A stretch of DNA of 56,394 bases, taken from NCBI GenBank assembly GCA_005281725.1, contig SSBO01000012.1:13708954-13765347 (forward strand). The letters run 5' to 3'. Each line of letters starts with the position of its first letter. Position 1 is the stretch's first letter. Origin of the DNA: Wuchereria bancrofti. Its lineage: Eukaryota; Nematoda; Chromadorea; Rhabditida; Onchocercidae. The notes beneath the pieces were generated by a model. That model was not told the origin of the DNA and ran no database searches. It was given only the letters and a program-made list of their open reading frames with translations. The position numbers were made by a program, and so were the translations under genes. Shown piece by piece: positions 1 to 10,880 of the stretch.

Positions 1-312
1 GCTTTACACACATTATACCGTATGAGATATGTGAGAATTAAATGCATGTAATAGATATTGTAGCAAAGAAATATCTATCCTTCAACAGATTTCCTTTATT
101 CTCAAATTCACATTTATCCAACACCATCTCTTAATTGCAATTAATCATTTTTTACAATTGTATATTTATAGTGTGGTTGGAGTTTCAGCTCTCTAGTAAT
201 GTTTAGCGTTTTATAACTGTGCAGCATCTGTGCGATATGTATAATGCGCTATTATGATGTTGATTTGTTTTATGTTAAATAAAGTTTTAATTACCCAAGT
301 TTGAGGTTTCAC
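1..312 (+). mobile_element. Partial LTR, SL1-carrying family (cut by window start)
   Basis: Matches the 367-bp LTRs at 26.3, 35.6 and 42.6 kb from their internal ACACACATTATACC stretch to the end TTTCACGA. The first ~65 bp of the LTR lie outside the window. It keeps seven bases (GAGGTTT) that the 367-bp copies have lost, so it represents an older or different subfamily. It ends CACGA followed by AAAATG, without the CGACA terminus, so the right end is eroded or continues into internal sequence that cannot be recognised. Confidence 0.75.
284..305 (+). other. SL1 spliced-leader sequence inside an LTR (21/22 match)
   Basis: All 22 positions of nematode SL1 are present with a single change (second G to T). 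The sequence is followed by GT, the first two bases of the SL donor site, but then by TTCACG rather than the SL RNA intron-like part. It is therefore not an SL RNA gene. It lies directly after an AATAAA-like stretch (TTAAATAAAG) near the 3' end of the LTR. Confidence 0.85.
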
Positions 313-539
313 GAAAAATGTTATCACAGAAACGATTCAAAAATTTGATTGTTTTTATCATTAAATAATTCTTTAGATCATACGTGAATATTTATCACGT
401 GAGTACGCTTATCGCATAAATAGAATTATTTCAATAGTTTCATATAAATTAATATTTCATATGCATTTGCACATTAATACTATGGCATATTAGATTAGAA
501 TAATAATATCTTATGGACAATTTGTAACAATAGTAATGG

Positions 540-840
540 TATTAACCTTAATTAATAATAATAATGATAATAATCTTATAGACAGTTTGATCGAAAGTGT
601 TGATAAATTAAACTCGGAAGGTGTAAAAGCTTTTGTTAATTTCGTTGAAACGTAAAATTTTACGTGTTTAATTGTAACATTCGCATACATATCTGGCACA
701 CGTAATGCTAAATAATAACAATAATTAATAATAATAAATGATAGCAATGGCAACTATATTAATAATAATAATTAATAATAATACTAAACATAATAATAAT
801 TAATAATAAACAGATAATAATAAATATAATTTATAATGAT
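540..840. repeat. AAT/ATT-rich simple repeat
   Basis: Long runs of AAT and AATT triplets, imperfect, in two blocks around 540-590 and 715-835. No coding signal. Confidence 0.7.
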
Positions 841-2780
841 AATGAAAAAAATTAAATTACTATCAAATCCAGTTTATGTTTTTAGGAAAAACCCAAAATT
901 AAAAACTACTAAATGAATTAATTTATCGATTTGTGAATACTATAATAACCAAATAATTTGAAAATTACACCATAATAATTTAATGGAATTTTAATTTCTT
1001 ATAAGCATTTAACAAATTAACAAAATGATGCATTAGAACAAACTGGAAAACTCGAATTTCTTTTCCATTCTTTTTCATCTTTTATTATGCTGATTAAAAA
1101 GTGATCAACTGAAAATTAATAAAATAAGAAAAAAATTCAAAAAAATGATTTTTTTTGTTTTTTTTCATTATTTAAAAAAAAATGTTTTTCCTTTCATTTC
1201 ATTTAAATGCCATCTATTTACTGTTTACATAACGTTGATTAGTCTTTAAAAAAAAATCATCGATTTATCGAATATTTATGAAGAAGATTTCAATTTTAAT
1301 GTCAATACAAATTTCATTTTTTCTTTATTTTATTTATCAGATGTCAATATGTTTGATTATTCTTTATTGATTAAATGTTATTGAAACTTTTTTTCAGCAA
1401 TCATTTGTAGTTTTAGTAATTCGAAATTATTTAAACATATTTTCCAATACAAAACTCGTTGTCATCAAGTTCAAGCATCTTATAAATAGGCAATATTGAA
1501 ATAAAATTAGTTTTATGTCTCGATAATTGAAGCACTTTTAAATTCATTAAAATTTTATTTTCTTTAATGCGATGGAAAAGTATTTGCGAAATATTAAAAT
1601 TAAGTAATTCAAAAGCTATACGATATTTGCATAGACAGAAAAAATCTTTTGATAATTTTATCTATTTTTCAATAAAAAAATAAAGTTAGACTTATATTTC
1701 AGACAATTTAAGCAATAAAAAAAATTCTGATGTGATTTTTGATCATCTAAACATTGATTGATATGCATAATAAGTGATCAGGAAATATTGATTTTAGTAA
1801 ACTTATACTAACTTCGTTTTTTTTAAAGAACAATTTCACTTACTTCTTTGAATTTTAATATGGAGAAGAAAAGTCGACAGTTGAGTTATCAAGTATTTGC
1901 CAAAAAAAAATTAATTTGTGCCCACGAAATACAGCGAATTAAAGAATTATCTTCTTTTTATTAATTTATTACGATTAATTATTTTAAAAATATAAAAAGT
2001 TAAGAAAAAGGGAGAAAAGAAGAATTAATTAAAAATTAACAAGTAATTAAAAAACAAAGTATTTATTACCAAAAATATCATCAGTTCAAAGGATAAAATG
2101 AAATTTTCTCAGAATTTCAATTAATAAAATCACATTTTTTAAATATATTTATTATTATAATAATAAAATACTGCAAATATATCTCTTTTGCAAATATTTT
2201 GTTGCAATAATATAAGAACGAATGTATGTGCATAAACGATTTAAAAAATATACGATATACTATTTAAAAAAAAGTACACTTTTAAAAGAGAATAAAGGCG
2301 AGAAAAAGAAAGAAAGGGAGACAAAAAAGAGAGGTAAATAATGATGAATAAAGTGAATTTAAAATGAAAGTAGCTTTATATACTGTAAAAGATTTATTGA
2401 CAAAAACTTCCGAAGAAAAATAAAGAAAAGTTAAGATAGATGCTAAAACAAATAAAAATTACTAGTTAATCTCTTGGAACAAGCATAATAATTTTTCATC
2501 CAGTTTTTGTCTTTTAAAACTTCTTCAAATGTACCAGTAATTACTATTATAATAAAAGTGCAATATATGCATTTTTTTAATTCCATAAGAATTATAGTAA
2601 TAGAAAACAGATTTGAGTTTTTTCTTTTTCTTTAAATTTCTGCATTTTATTATATCAGTAAATGAAAAACAAATAAAAAAAATTGATTAATACTTTGATG
2701 AAAGGAATAATGATTAGCTTATTGCACTAAAATAAGTGATGGCAAAGCATAAAAGATTTATGAAAAGTAAATTTTTTAAG
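841..2780. other. AT-rich intergenic DNA, no gene seen
   Basis: Homopolymer-rich sequence with stops in all frames. No splice-bounded coding stretch, RNA gene or dispersed repeat could be supported. Confidence 0.5.
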
Positions 2781-2900
2781 ATCAAAAATTATTAATGAGT
2801 TAAAATTTTTTTAAATAGCTATGTAAAGCAATAAAATATTATCAAAAATTATTAATGAGTTAAAATTTTTTTAAATAGCTATGTAAAGCAATAAAATATT
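2781..2900. repeat. Exact tandem duplication of 60 bp
   Basis: Bases 2781-2840 recur without change at 2841-2900 (unit begins ATCAAAAATTATTAATG, ends AATAAAATATT). There is no n at the junction, so this is either a very recent slippage duplication or an assembly slip. Confidence 0.9.
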
Positions 2901-3612
2901 TCATGATGAATTTTTCATAATTTACTATTTGTTATGTTATTTTGTTATAAATTATTAAAATTGTTAAGCTTAAAGTTAATGGATGAAAAAAAAAACATTA
3001 ATTAATACTCTGATGAAAGGAATAATTGATTGACTTATTGAATATTGAAAGTATTTCGTTATTTTTTTAATGGAATTTTTTTCATTTAGTATATTCAGTG
3101 TATTACAGATAATTTCGAAGTGGTACTGTTGAATAAGAACTTAGCTTGCAACTTTATTGTTATCGGATAAGTGGGAATTATTTGGTTAATTAGTTACAGA
3201 TAATTTCGAAGTAGCAAATACAAAATTATAAAATATCTTTAAATAAAATTAGGATTAAAGACACTCCAAAATCATTGTTTTTCAATAACTGAAATGTTTC
3301 AAGTAAATTCAGATAAGCAATAATTAATAATAATAAGAGTTGAGTAATGATAGATAATTAGTACTATCGCTATTGATATCGCTATATTTAGTGTTATTAA
3401 CGCTATTATTAATGTCAGAAATTAAAATAATTGCTTATCATTTTTTTCATTATTTTTTTTTGAAATTTTTAAATATACAATTACAGCGATAAAGAGATTA
3501 TTGAAGAAAATTTCCCTATAATTTATTATTTTACAGCAATTGTGAAAGAGAGAAAGAGGGAAAGGGAGAGAGTGAAAAGAAGTGATAGTTATTTCCAATT
3601 GTTGTAGTATAG
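2901..3612. other. AT-rich intergenic DNA, no gene seen
   Basis: Contains a purine-rich patch (GAGAGAAAGAGGGAAAGGGAGAG, 3547-3570) and a diverged echo of 2695-2720 (GATGAAAGGAATAAT) near 3010. Nothing coding. Confidence 0.5.
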
Positions 3613-6273
3613 GAATGTTTGGTGTAGTAGCAGTAGTAGTAAAATATTTGAGAAAAGATTTGGAGATGAACCAAAATGACAAAAATGTAAAGAGATTGCA
3701 GTGAGAGAAATGCACAACTGTCAGAGAAACAATCAAGTGATTCTTATCAGCTGTCTTAGCTCTAAGATTAAGATATCATTAAATTTCTGGTTCAACTTAA
3801 TTTAAAATTATTCATAATAGACTTAAAACAACGCTTAATGATAATAGCGCATCAGTGATTTCATTTTTAGGATAAAAATTCCATTTGAATAAGTTTAATT
3901 ATTTTTTAGACTTCATTAACAATGCACTTTGCTTTTGCTATAATCACAAATTTAAAATAACTAATTTTGACCTCCATATTTGCTTGATAATAACTCATTG
4001 AATAAGTTTAATTATTATTTAGCATTTCAATTCAAAGTTTTTATTCAAATAACTTAGGCCATTTATTTAGGGAATCAATCAAACAAAAACTTTGGTTCTA
4101 AAACTTCGACTTAAACAATCAAGCAAATCATTCATAAATTGCATCATTTATAAATAAAATTTTAAAAGCATTTTTATTATTTTATTTATAAAAATTGCTA
4201 AAGCTTTCTGCGAAATGCTTTTTTGGAGAGTAATTATGTATCTCTGAAAAACGAAAGATTAATTTATGTTGCTATGAATTGAAAAGGGAAAAAAAGATTA
4301 AACTAATAAAAATATAAAATTGGGTAGCAAAGTATGAGTATTAGGCTAGTTACTAAATCGTTTTAAAGTATAACCATTTCAATCTGTCAAAACTTTAATT
4401 TATCAATTAATCTGATTGGTTGAATCAATTGCTTAACAAGTATTTAATCTATTAGAATTTCAAAAATGAATATATGGTATTTTTTAAACTAGCATTAGAA
4501 ATCTGCTTCAGGTAAGTGAAATTTTCAATTACATCTAAGGAAAGCTTAAAGATAGTAGTGATATGAAGAGGCCGAATAAACAAATAGTTTTATTACAGTG
4601 TGATCAAATATTTGTCACTTATACAAAATTATTAAAAATATTAAAATGCCTAAATATTGTAAAATCTATTGTTATAAATGAAAAGAAGTTGAATATACAA
4701 TTAGGCTGTTATATATTGTAAAAAGCCTAGTTGGAAATTCATTGAATATCTAATTAGCATCATTAGTATATGAAATTAAATTACAAATCAGTGAATTATA
4801 AACAAATTTTCTTCGAAAATAACCAACAAAAATGCATAATTAGTCTTATTTGGCATACAGATAATTACTACGGGTACTACGAGTAAAATTAAATATATAT
4901 GTGATTAGACAGATTATTGATTCTTTAACTTTAACTTTTAATNGAATGTTTGGTGTAGTAGCAGTAGTAGTAAAATATTTGAGAAAAGATTTGGAGATGA
5001 ACCAAAATGACAAAAATGTAAAGAGATTGCAGTGAGAGAAATGCACAACTGTCAGAGAAACAATCAAGTGATTCTTATCAGCTGTCTTAGCTCTAAGATT
5101 AAGATATCATTAAATTTCTGGTTCAACTTAATTTAAAATTATTCATAATAGACTTAAAACAACGCTTAATGATAATAGCGCATCAGTGATTTCATTTTTA
5201 GGATAAAAATTCCATTTGAATAAGTTTAATTATTTTTTAGACTTCATTAACAATGCACTTTGCTTTTGCTATAATCACAAATTTAAAATAACTAATTTTG
5301 ACCTCCATATTTGCTTGATAATAACTCATTGAATAAGTTTAATTATTATTTAGCATTTCAATTCAAAGTTTTTATTCAAATAACTTAGGCCATTTATTTA
5401 GGGAATCAATCAAACAAAAACTTTGGTTCTAAAACTTCGACTTAAACAATCAAGCAAATCATTCATAAATTGCATCATTTATAAATAAAATTTTAAAAGC
5501 ATTTTTATTATTTTATTTATAAAAATTGCTAAAGCTTTCTGCGAAATGCTTTTTTGGAGAGTAATTATGTATCTCTGAAAAACGAAAGATTAATTTATGT
5601 TGCTATGAATTGAAAAGGGAAAAAAAGATTAAACTAATAAAAATATAAAATTGGGTAGCAAAGTATGAGTATTAGGCTAGTTACTAAATCGTTTTAAAGT
5701 ATAACCATTTCAATCTGTCAAAACTTTAATTTATCAATTAATCTGATTGGTTGAATCAATTGCTTAACAAGTATTTAATCTATTAGAATTTCAAAAATGA
5801 ATATATGGTATTTTTTAAACTAGCATTAGAAATCTGCTTCAGGTAAGTGAAATTTTCAATTACATCTAAGGAAAGCTTAAAGATAGTAGTGATATGAAGA
5901 GGCCGAATAAACAAATAGTTTTATTACAGTGTGATCAAATATTTGTCACTTATACAAAATTATTAAAAATATTAAAATGCCTAAATATTGTAAAATCTAT
6001 TGTTATAAATGAAAAGAAGTTGAATATACAATTAGGCTGTTATATATTGTAAAAAGCCTAGTTGGAAATTCATTGAATATCTAATTAGCATCATTAGTAT
6101 ATGAAATTAAATTACAAATCAGTGAATTATAAACAAATTTTCTTCGAAAATAACCAACAAAAATGCATAATTAGTCTTATTTGGCATACAGATAATTACT
6201 ACGGGTACTACGAGTAAAATTAAATATATATGTGATTAGACAGATTATTGATTCTTTAACTTTAACTTTTAAT
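3613..6273. repeat. 1,330-bp direct repeat flanking a single n (likely unmerged contig ends)
   Basis: 3613-4942 is repeated base for base at 4944-6273 with only the n at 4943 between them (offset 1,331). Five of the six lone n positions in the window show this pattern, so I read it as two contigs whose overlapping ends were joined without merging, not as a biological duplication. Neither copy contains a supportable gene. Confidence 0.9.
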
Positions 6274-6356
6274 TTAACTTTTAATGGACAAATTATTGAT
6301 TCTTTAACTTTAACTTTTAATAGATAGATTATTGACTCTTTAACTTTAACTTTTAA
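6238..6356. repeat. Short minisatellite, ~36-bp unit x3
   Basis: Three units built on GATTATTGATTCTTTAACTT followed by TAACTTTTAA, with a 12-bp partial copy (TTAACTTTTAAT) after the first. The reverse strand reads as an open frame of repeated Lys/Val/Glu, a by-product of the repeat. Confidence 0.8.
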
Positions 6357-7690
6357 AAAAGACAAAAAATATGAACATTGCCATACAAACTTATAACATA
6401 TGATGTATTATTAGTAGCAATTTCTTTTTAATATTTCAAGGAAATATTTAAACTTCTACAACCCAATGGTCACTTACATATATTCTTTTTTCTTTCTTTT
6501 CATTTGCTTACTTTTGTTGAAAAATAACGATAAAAAGAATTAAGATACAGTGAAACGTAATTTTTGTTTTGTTTAGAAAACGATAAGATAAAATTTTAAT
6601 ATTGACAATATCAATAAAATAACTGACTTTGAAATTAAATTCAATCATTGTTTTGATTTCTTTTTTTTTGCATTGTATTATAATTGTACTGTACGATGAT
6701 AAAACGCCTATCTCTCAGAAGAAATATTCTGCATGAAATTTTATTGAAGATTTTTATGATTAATAAATGAAAATCAATTTTTGAATTTAAAGTAAAATGT
6801 TTAAAATAAAATGTCGTATTTCAGTTTACTATCTCTGTTCAATAATATCATAAACCGTTTAAAATAAGAAGAAAATGACCTTGTGGTAGCCTTATGGATA
6901 AAATTTGAAAAATAATCAACAAATAGCATAGTATTTGGAACATATCAGTTGAATGTAGGTCAAATAGAAAGTGAAAAATCATAATCGAATAAGAGAAAAT
7001 TTAAAAGAATGAGCAATTTTACAATTTTTCAAGTCATAATGTGAGTGAACTGACTATATGTTAAAATAAAGAAACTATATGTTGTAAAAGATCGTGTGAA
7101 AAATGACAAAACAGAGATCAATGTTTGATTTTTGAAATATCAAATTGAACAAATCAAGTATCAAAAGATAAAAATGAAAAAGGGAAATTGAAATGAAGGA
7201 AGGATGTTGAAAATTCAGGGAGAAATTTCAGAAAATCCATTACAAAAGAGAAATCGAAAATAAATGACTTTTTTATTTCACAAAGCAAATTAAAAAAAAA
7301 AGAAAAAAAGAACTAAGAAGGATGAATGAAAGAACAAAAATACAAAAAATACAAAAAACACAAGTTTTCATCTTTAACTTAATTTTAATCAATGGATCAA
7401 TTTTCTAAACAAAAGAAAAATTGTTCATGAATTTTTTAAACGTTATAAATTATCATCTATTAAACAGTTAAATATCAACTAAATAAATTGAGTCACATTT
7501 ATTTATCTAATTGTTACAAGAGTGCACTTTCATTAGGAATATTTGACAGACTACATAAATGTTAAGTTTATGGAAATTTAACTTTTAGTTTGACATAACT
7601 TTCAGATTGATAAATTCAAACTCAAAAATTATCACTTTTATAGTTGGATGGATAGTGATAATTTGATCATGGCTTAGTTTTGTAAACAAG
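6357..7690. other. AT-rich intergenic DNA, no gene seen
   Basis: No exon-like stretch or recognisable repeat. Base composition becomes richer in G and C after about 7700, where the retrotransposon remnant begins. Confidence 0.5.
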
Positions 7691-7809
7691 GGTTTGTGAA
7701 AGAATTTATCCACGTATGTTGATAGCTGAAAAGGTCAATGCTGGATATGCAAATGATGTTGCAAAAAGTAGATCAGATAGATCTCAAAGACGGTAATGGT
7801 GCTATGGAT

Positions 7810-8060
7810 GGTTGTCACCATGTCGCTTGATTAGAGGCTAAAGTGAACCGATGACATTGGTCAATGTGTCCTAAGCTAAGAGATTATTTCAAGCAGTTAT
7901 TGTACCTCTTTTTTGGGGCACAAACTTATTGCGTGGTGAGTTCACCGTAGAGTAAGATCTCAGGGAGACAATAATCTTCCATCCTGAAGACGTGACCCGT
8001 CCACTGTAGCNGTTCTCGTTGTACTCTCAGTAGAACTGGCCGAACTGATTGTTTTCCGCA
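7810..8060 (-). pseudogene. Degraded C-terminal end of an RTE-like non-LTR retrotransposon polyprotein
   Basis: On the minus strand the reading frame gives CGKQSVRPVLLRVQ, then LQWTGHVFRMEDYCLPEILL and YGELTT, then a stop, then CAPKKRYNNCLK and, after another stop, SLSLGHIDQC. The order LLR-Q-RWTGHV-RM-D-LP-LYGEL-KRY-D is the well-known C-terminal signature of endonuclease/reverse transcriptase proteins of RTE-type elements in invertebrates. In-frame stops and a single n at 8011 interrupt it; reading continues in the same frame across the n. The reverse transcriptase core is not present here. The higher-coordinate (upstream) edge stops exactly where the SL1 of the neighbouring LTR ends. Confidence 0.75.
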
Positions 8061-8450
8061 CCTCAAACTTGGGTAATTAAACCTTTATTTAGCATAAAAC
8101 AAATCAACATCATAATAGCGCATTATACATATCGCACGGATGCTACACAGTTATAAAACGCTAAACATTACCAGAGAGCTGAAACCGCAACCACACTATA
8201 AATGTACAATTGTAAAAAATGATTAACTGCAATTAAGAGCTGGTGTTGGAGTTAATTGAGACTGAAGATCAAAAAATGTGAAATTGAGAAGAAAGGAGAT
8301 TTGTTTAAGCATAGATATCTTGTTACAATAGCCTATTACATGCATTTAATTGTCATGTATTTTATACAATATAATGTGTGTAAAGCGAGGTTAATTTATG
8401 AACAAAGAGATTCTTGGCTGCTTCTCCTCGCTTTCCTACATCGTTTGTAA
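8061..8450 (-). mobile_element. LTR copy, SL1-carrying family, minus orientation
   Basis: The reverse complement aligns with the solo LTR at 26.3 kb along its whole length (AAAGCGAGGAGAAGC ... CTCTTTGTTCATAAATTAACC ... TGTTTAGCGTTTTATAACTG ... TATGCTAAATAAAG then SL1). It carries an extra ~20-bp insert and many substitutions, so it is older. The last ~10 bp of the LTR (TTTCACGACA) are missing: sequence passes from SL1 straight into the RTE remnant. The outer (U3) start is blurred, TGTAGG in place of TGTCGCTGG. Confidence 0.8.
8062..8083 (-). other. Perfect 22/22 SL1 sequence inside an LTR
   Basis: The reverse complement is an exact SL1, followed by GTGCGG. The GT after GAG would preserve a donor dinucleotide. 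It lacks the rest of an SL RNA (no GTAAAC, no Sm-binding AATTTTTGG), so it is an embedded copy and not an SL gene. Confidence 0.9.
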
Positions 8451-8820
8451 CAAAGGGTTATCCGTTTATCAGTTAAAATCCTGTGCACGCGTCGTCCTGT
8501 AGCTGTCCTAAGACCACTGTCCCCCAATTCGTCGATCCGTTGTAACATCCATAAAGAGAAATTGCCCCTGCTATACCGCTTAAAATGGCTCTTTGTTGAG
8601 GTCAAATATCCACATCGTTAAATTGCATTTTTATTATCTGGTTGCCTGTCAGTTTGACTCCTGTGTTAGCGCCCTCCCTTGGTTCTTAGTTACTGTATTG
8701 ATACTTTCGGCCTATTTGCCGACATCCACCAAGCAATTCCATAATAATCTTCCAGGTGTACATTGTTCTATTGCTTATCTTAGAATGCTTGCAAGAAGAT
8801 AGTTTTTCCCTCTGCAAAGT
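8451..8820. other. GC-richer segment beside the LTR, possible degraded retrotransposon interior
   Basis: In LTR orientation this lies just 5' of the LTR, where the 3' end of a provirus would be. It is markedly richer in G and C than its surroundings. Minus-strand frames give short open stretches (e.g. AILSGIAGAISLYGCYNGST near 8590-8530), broken by stops. I could not match it to gag, pol or env, so the link to the LTR is by position only. Confidence 0.3.
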
Positions 8821-9397
8821 TCCACTGAGAGACAGATGCTCAATTTAAAGATTATTTTCATTCTAATAGACCTTAATTTATGAACCATATGTTCGGTAAT
8901 GAAGGAAAGGATGAGAACTGTTTTTTATTGCTCAGTTAAATAGGATTTTTTTTCATAATTTGATATCTAAATCTCACTATAATTACTGTACATATTTTAA
9001 TCTTTATTTTCTTATCAATTATCACATTACTTCACAACGATGCATCGAAATCGAAAGACGACTCTATCAATACGAACTATGCACCATTTTCTTTTCTAAA
9101 ATGATGCATCAACTGCTATTAAACATTTGTTTTGTGGGTTCAAATTATGAATTCATGAAGTGCTCAAGCAAAGAAATAGGAAACTGGAAGTGGCGGTAAA
9201 TGAAAAATTTGGAAATGAAAATGTTACACTGTGTGAAAAATTCTTTACAATCCTTTATGAAGACTTTCGGAATTATCAAACAGTCTATTCAGTCTTTCAT
9301 AAATATCGTTATAATCAAACAGTCATGTTAAAATTCTGTTAAAATTCAGCGGCTTAAGCTAAGCGAAATTTCGTAAAATTTACAGGAATAATTGGCT
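8821..9397. other. Intergenic, one weak exon-like stretch
   Basis: Around 9155-9310 the plus strand reads LKQRNRKLEVAVNEKFGNEN and continues open to 9342, with less AT bias than average, but has no convincing splice signals or family match. Otherwise empty. Confidence 0.25.
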
Positions 9398-9810
9398 TTG
9401 TTAATTGGAAATTTTTTTTCATTCATTAGCATTTGGTTAATTTTGTTTGATTGAATTTTCGTTTTTTGTGGTCATTCAGAAAGTTGTACAACCAATTGTA
9501 TTAAATGAAACCAGACAATAACTGTCTGCATAATCTTATCGGAATTTTTCCAGAAATTTGGATAAATCACAAATTACACCACTTGCCAATGTTTTATTAC
9601 TTCATGACAAAGTGAGGTAAGTAAATTAAGAAACACGAGATCAAAAAAGCAAAATTCATAGATGAAGGCACAACGATTACTTTGTAAGTACGTCAACTTC
9701 AGTATCTCCATCTCAGTCAGTATACATTCATCCATTTGTTATGCGGTGCATACGCAAACAGTTCACAGATTGAAATCCATCTCAGATCTGTCGATAGAAT
9801 TCCAATGGAG
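9398..9810 (+). repeat. Left arm of a large foldback (inverted repeat)
   Basis: Pairs with 10111-10524 in reverse orientation with only a handful of mismatches and small indels over about 413 bp. The arm begins TTGTTAATTG and ends TCCAATGGAG. It contains GAGGTAAGTAAATTAAG, which looks like a splice donor context, and a frame open on the minus strand of the other arm. Confidence 0.9.
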
Positions 9811-10110
9811 GCACTGGAGTCATTGATCATTAAATCAGCTCTTCAATGCTATCTTTCGTTTTTGTTCATTAGATTGAGTTTTGTTGTGAATCATACCAAC
9901 ACTAATCCCACTTAATTCATTCATGAATAAAATCAAATGGCAAATACTGCAAGTAATTCTATAATAATTTTTCAGCTGTGTTATTTAGAATACACTTCAC
10001 GACAAGTTCATCTAAAAAGTTTTGTACAAGCTCGAAGGATTCACCCGCTTTCACAAGTCTCGATAGCGGAAGGCGAGAGGTGATAAGGTGCGTGATAAGA
10101 TGTAATGGAT

Positions 10111-10524
10111 CTCCATTGGAATTCTATCGACAGATCTGAGATGGATTTCAATCTGTGAACTGTTTGCGTATGCACCGCATAACAAATGGATGAATGTATA
10201 CTGACTGAGATGGAGATACTGAAGTTGACGTACTTACAAAGTAATCGTTGTGCCTTCATCTATGAATTTTGCTTTTTTGATCTCGTGTTTCTTAATTTAC
10301 TTACCTCACTTTGTCATGAAGTAATAAAACATTGGCAAGTGGTGTAATTTGTGATTTATCCAAATTTCTGGAAAAATTCCGATAAGATTATGCAGACATT
10401 TATTGTCTGGCTTCATTTAATACAATTGGTTGTACAACTTTCTGAATGACTACAAAAAACGAAAATTCAATAAACAAAATTAACCAAATGCTAATGAATG
10501 AAAAAAAAAATTTTCAATTAACAA
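10111..10524 (-). repeat. Right arm of the foldback
   Basis: Reverse-complement partner of 9398-9810. The ~300-bp spacer (9811-10110) is unique sequence, including an exon-like ATTCACCCGCTTTCACAAG. Transcription through both arms would give a long double-stranded hairpin. No terminal TA or other target duplication typical of a MITE was recognised. Confidence 0.9.
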
Positions 10525-10539
10525 GACAGATCAGTTCTA

Positions 10540-10880
10540 TGAAGGTTGTGTTGTAAACGGATGTATTCTTCGAGTTTGTACAAATGCTTTCTTAGATAAG
10601 TCGCAAGGTGTGCTGAACTTTCATTCTCCATACCTAGAGTTCATCTGTCAGCCTAGCCAGATTGAATGGTGGCATGAAATCCTCAGGTGGTAGGTTTGTT
10701 TGGATTATCCTTCTCGTAGACGTACAGCTGTACAAGGTTAGTGAGCTGCATCTGCCTTGGTTTGAACCCCTTCTCCTAAGGCTAATGAACACATCACTTG
10801 CACACTTTGTCTGACCTTTAGTCAAAAACTACCTGATTTGATAGGTCCTACCGAAGGTGTAGGTATCGCAGCATAACTTG
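10540..10880. other. GC-richer segment, possible reverse transcriptase fossil
   Basis: The minus strand is open at 10825-10634 and includes GSNQGRCSSLTLYS, which lines up length for length with the G-V-K-Q-G-C-V-L-A-P-T-L-F-S motif of RTE/LINE reverse transcriptases (6-7 of 14 positions). The rest of the frame shows no further match, so this is only a suggestion. Confidence 0.25.

Noticed and set aside
8062..8083. SL RNA gene
   Set aside because: Although SL1 is perfect, none of the copies is followed by the SL RNA 3' part (GTAAAC..., Sm site AATTTTTGG, hairpin) and all lie inside LTR-type repeats.
9660..10259. Protein-coding gene in the foldback arms
   Set aside because: The frame seen on one arm is simply mirrored on the other, includes low-complexity Ser/Ile stretches and has no start or splice context of its own.
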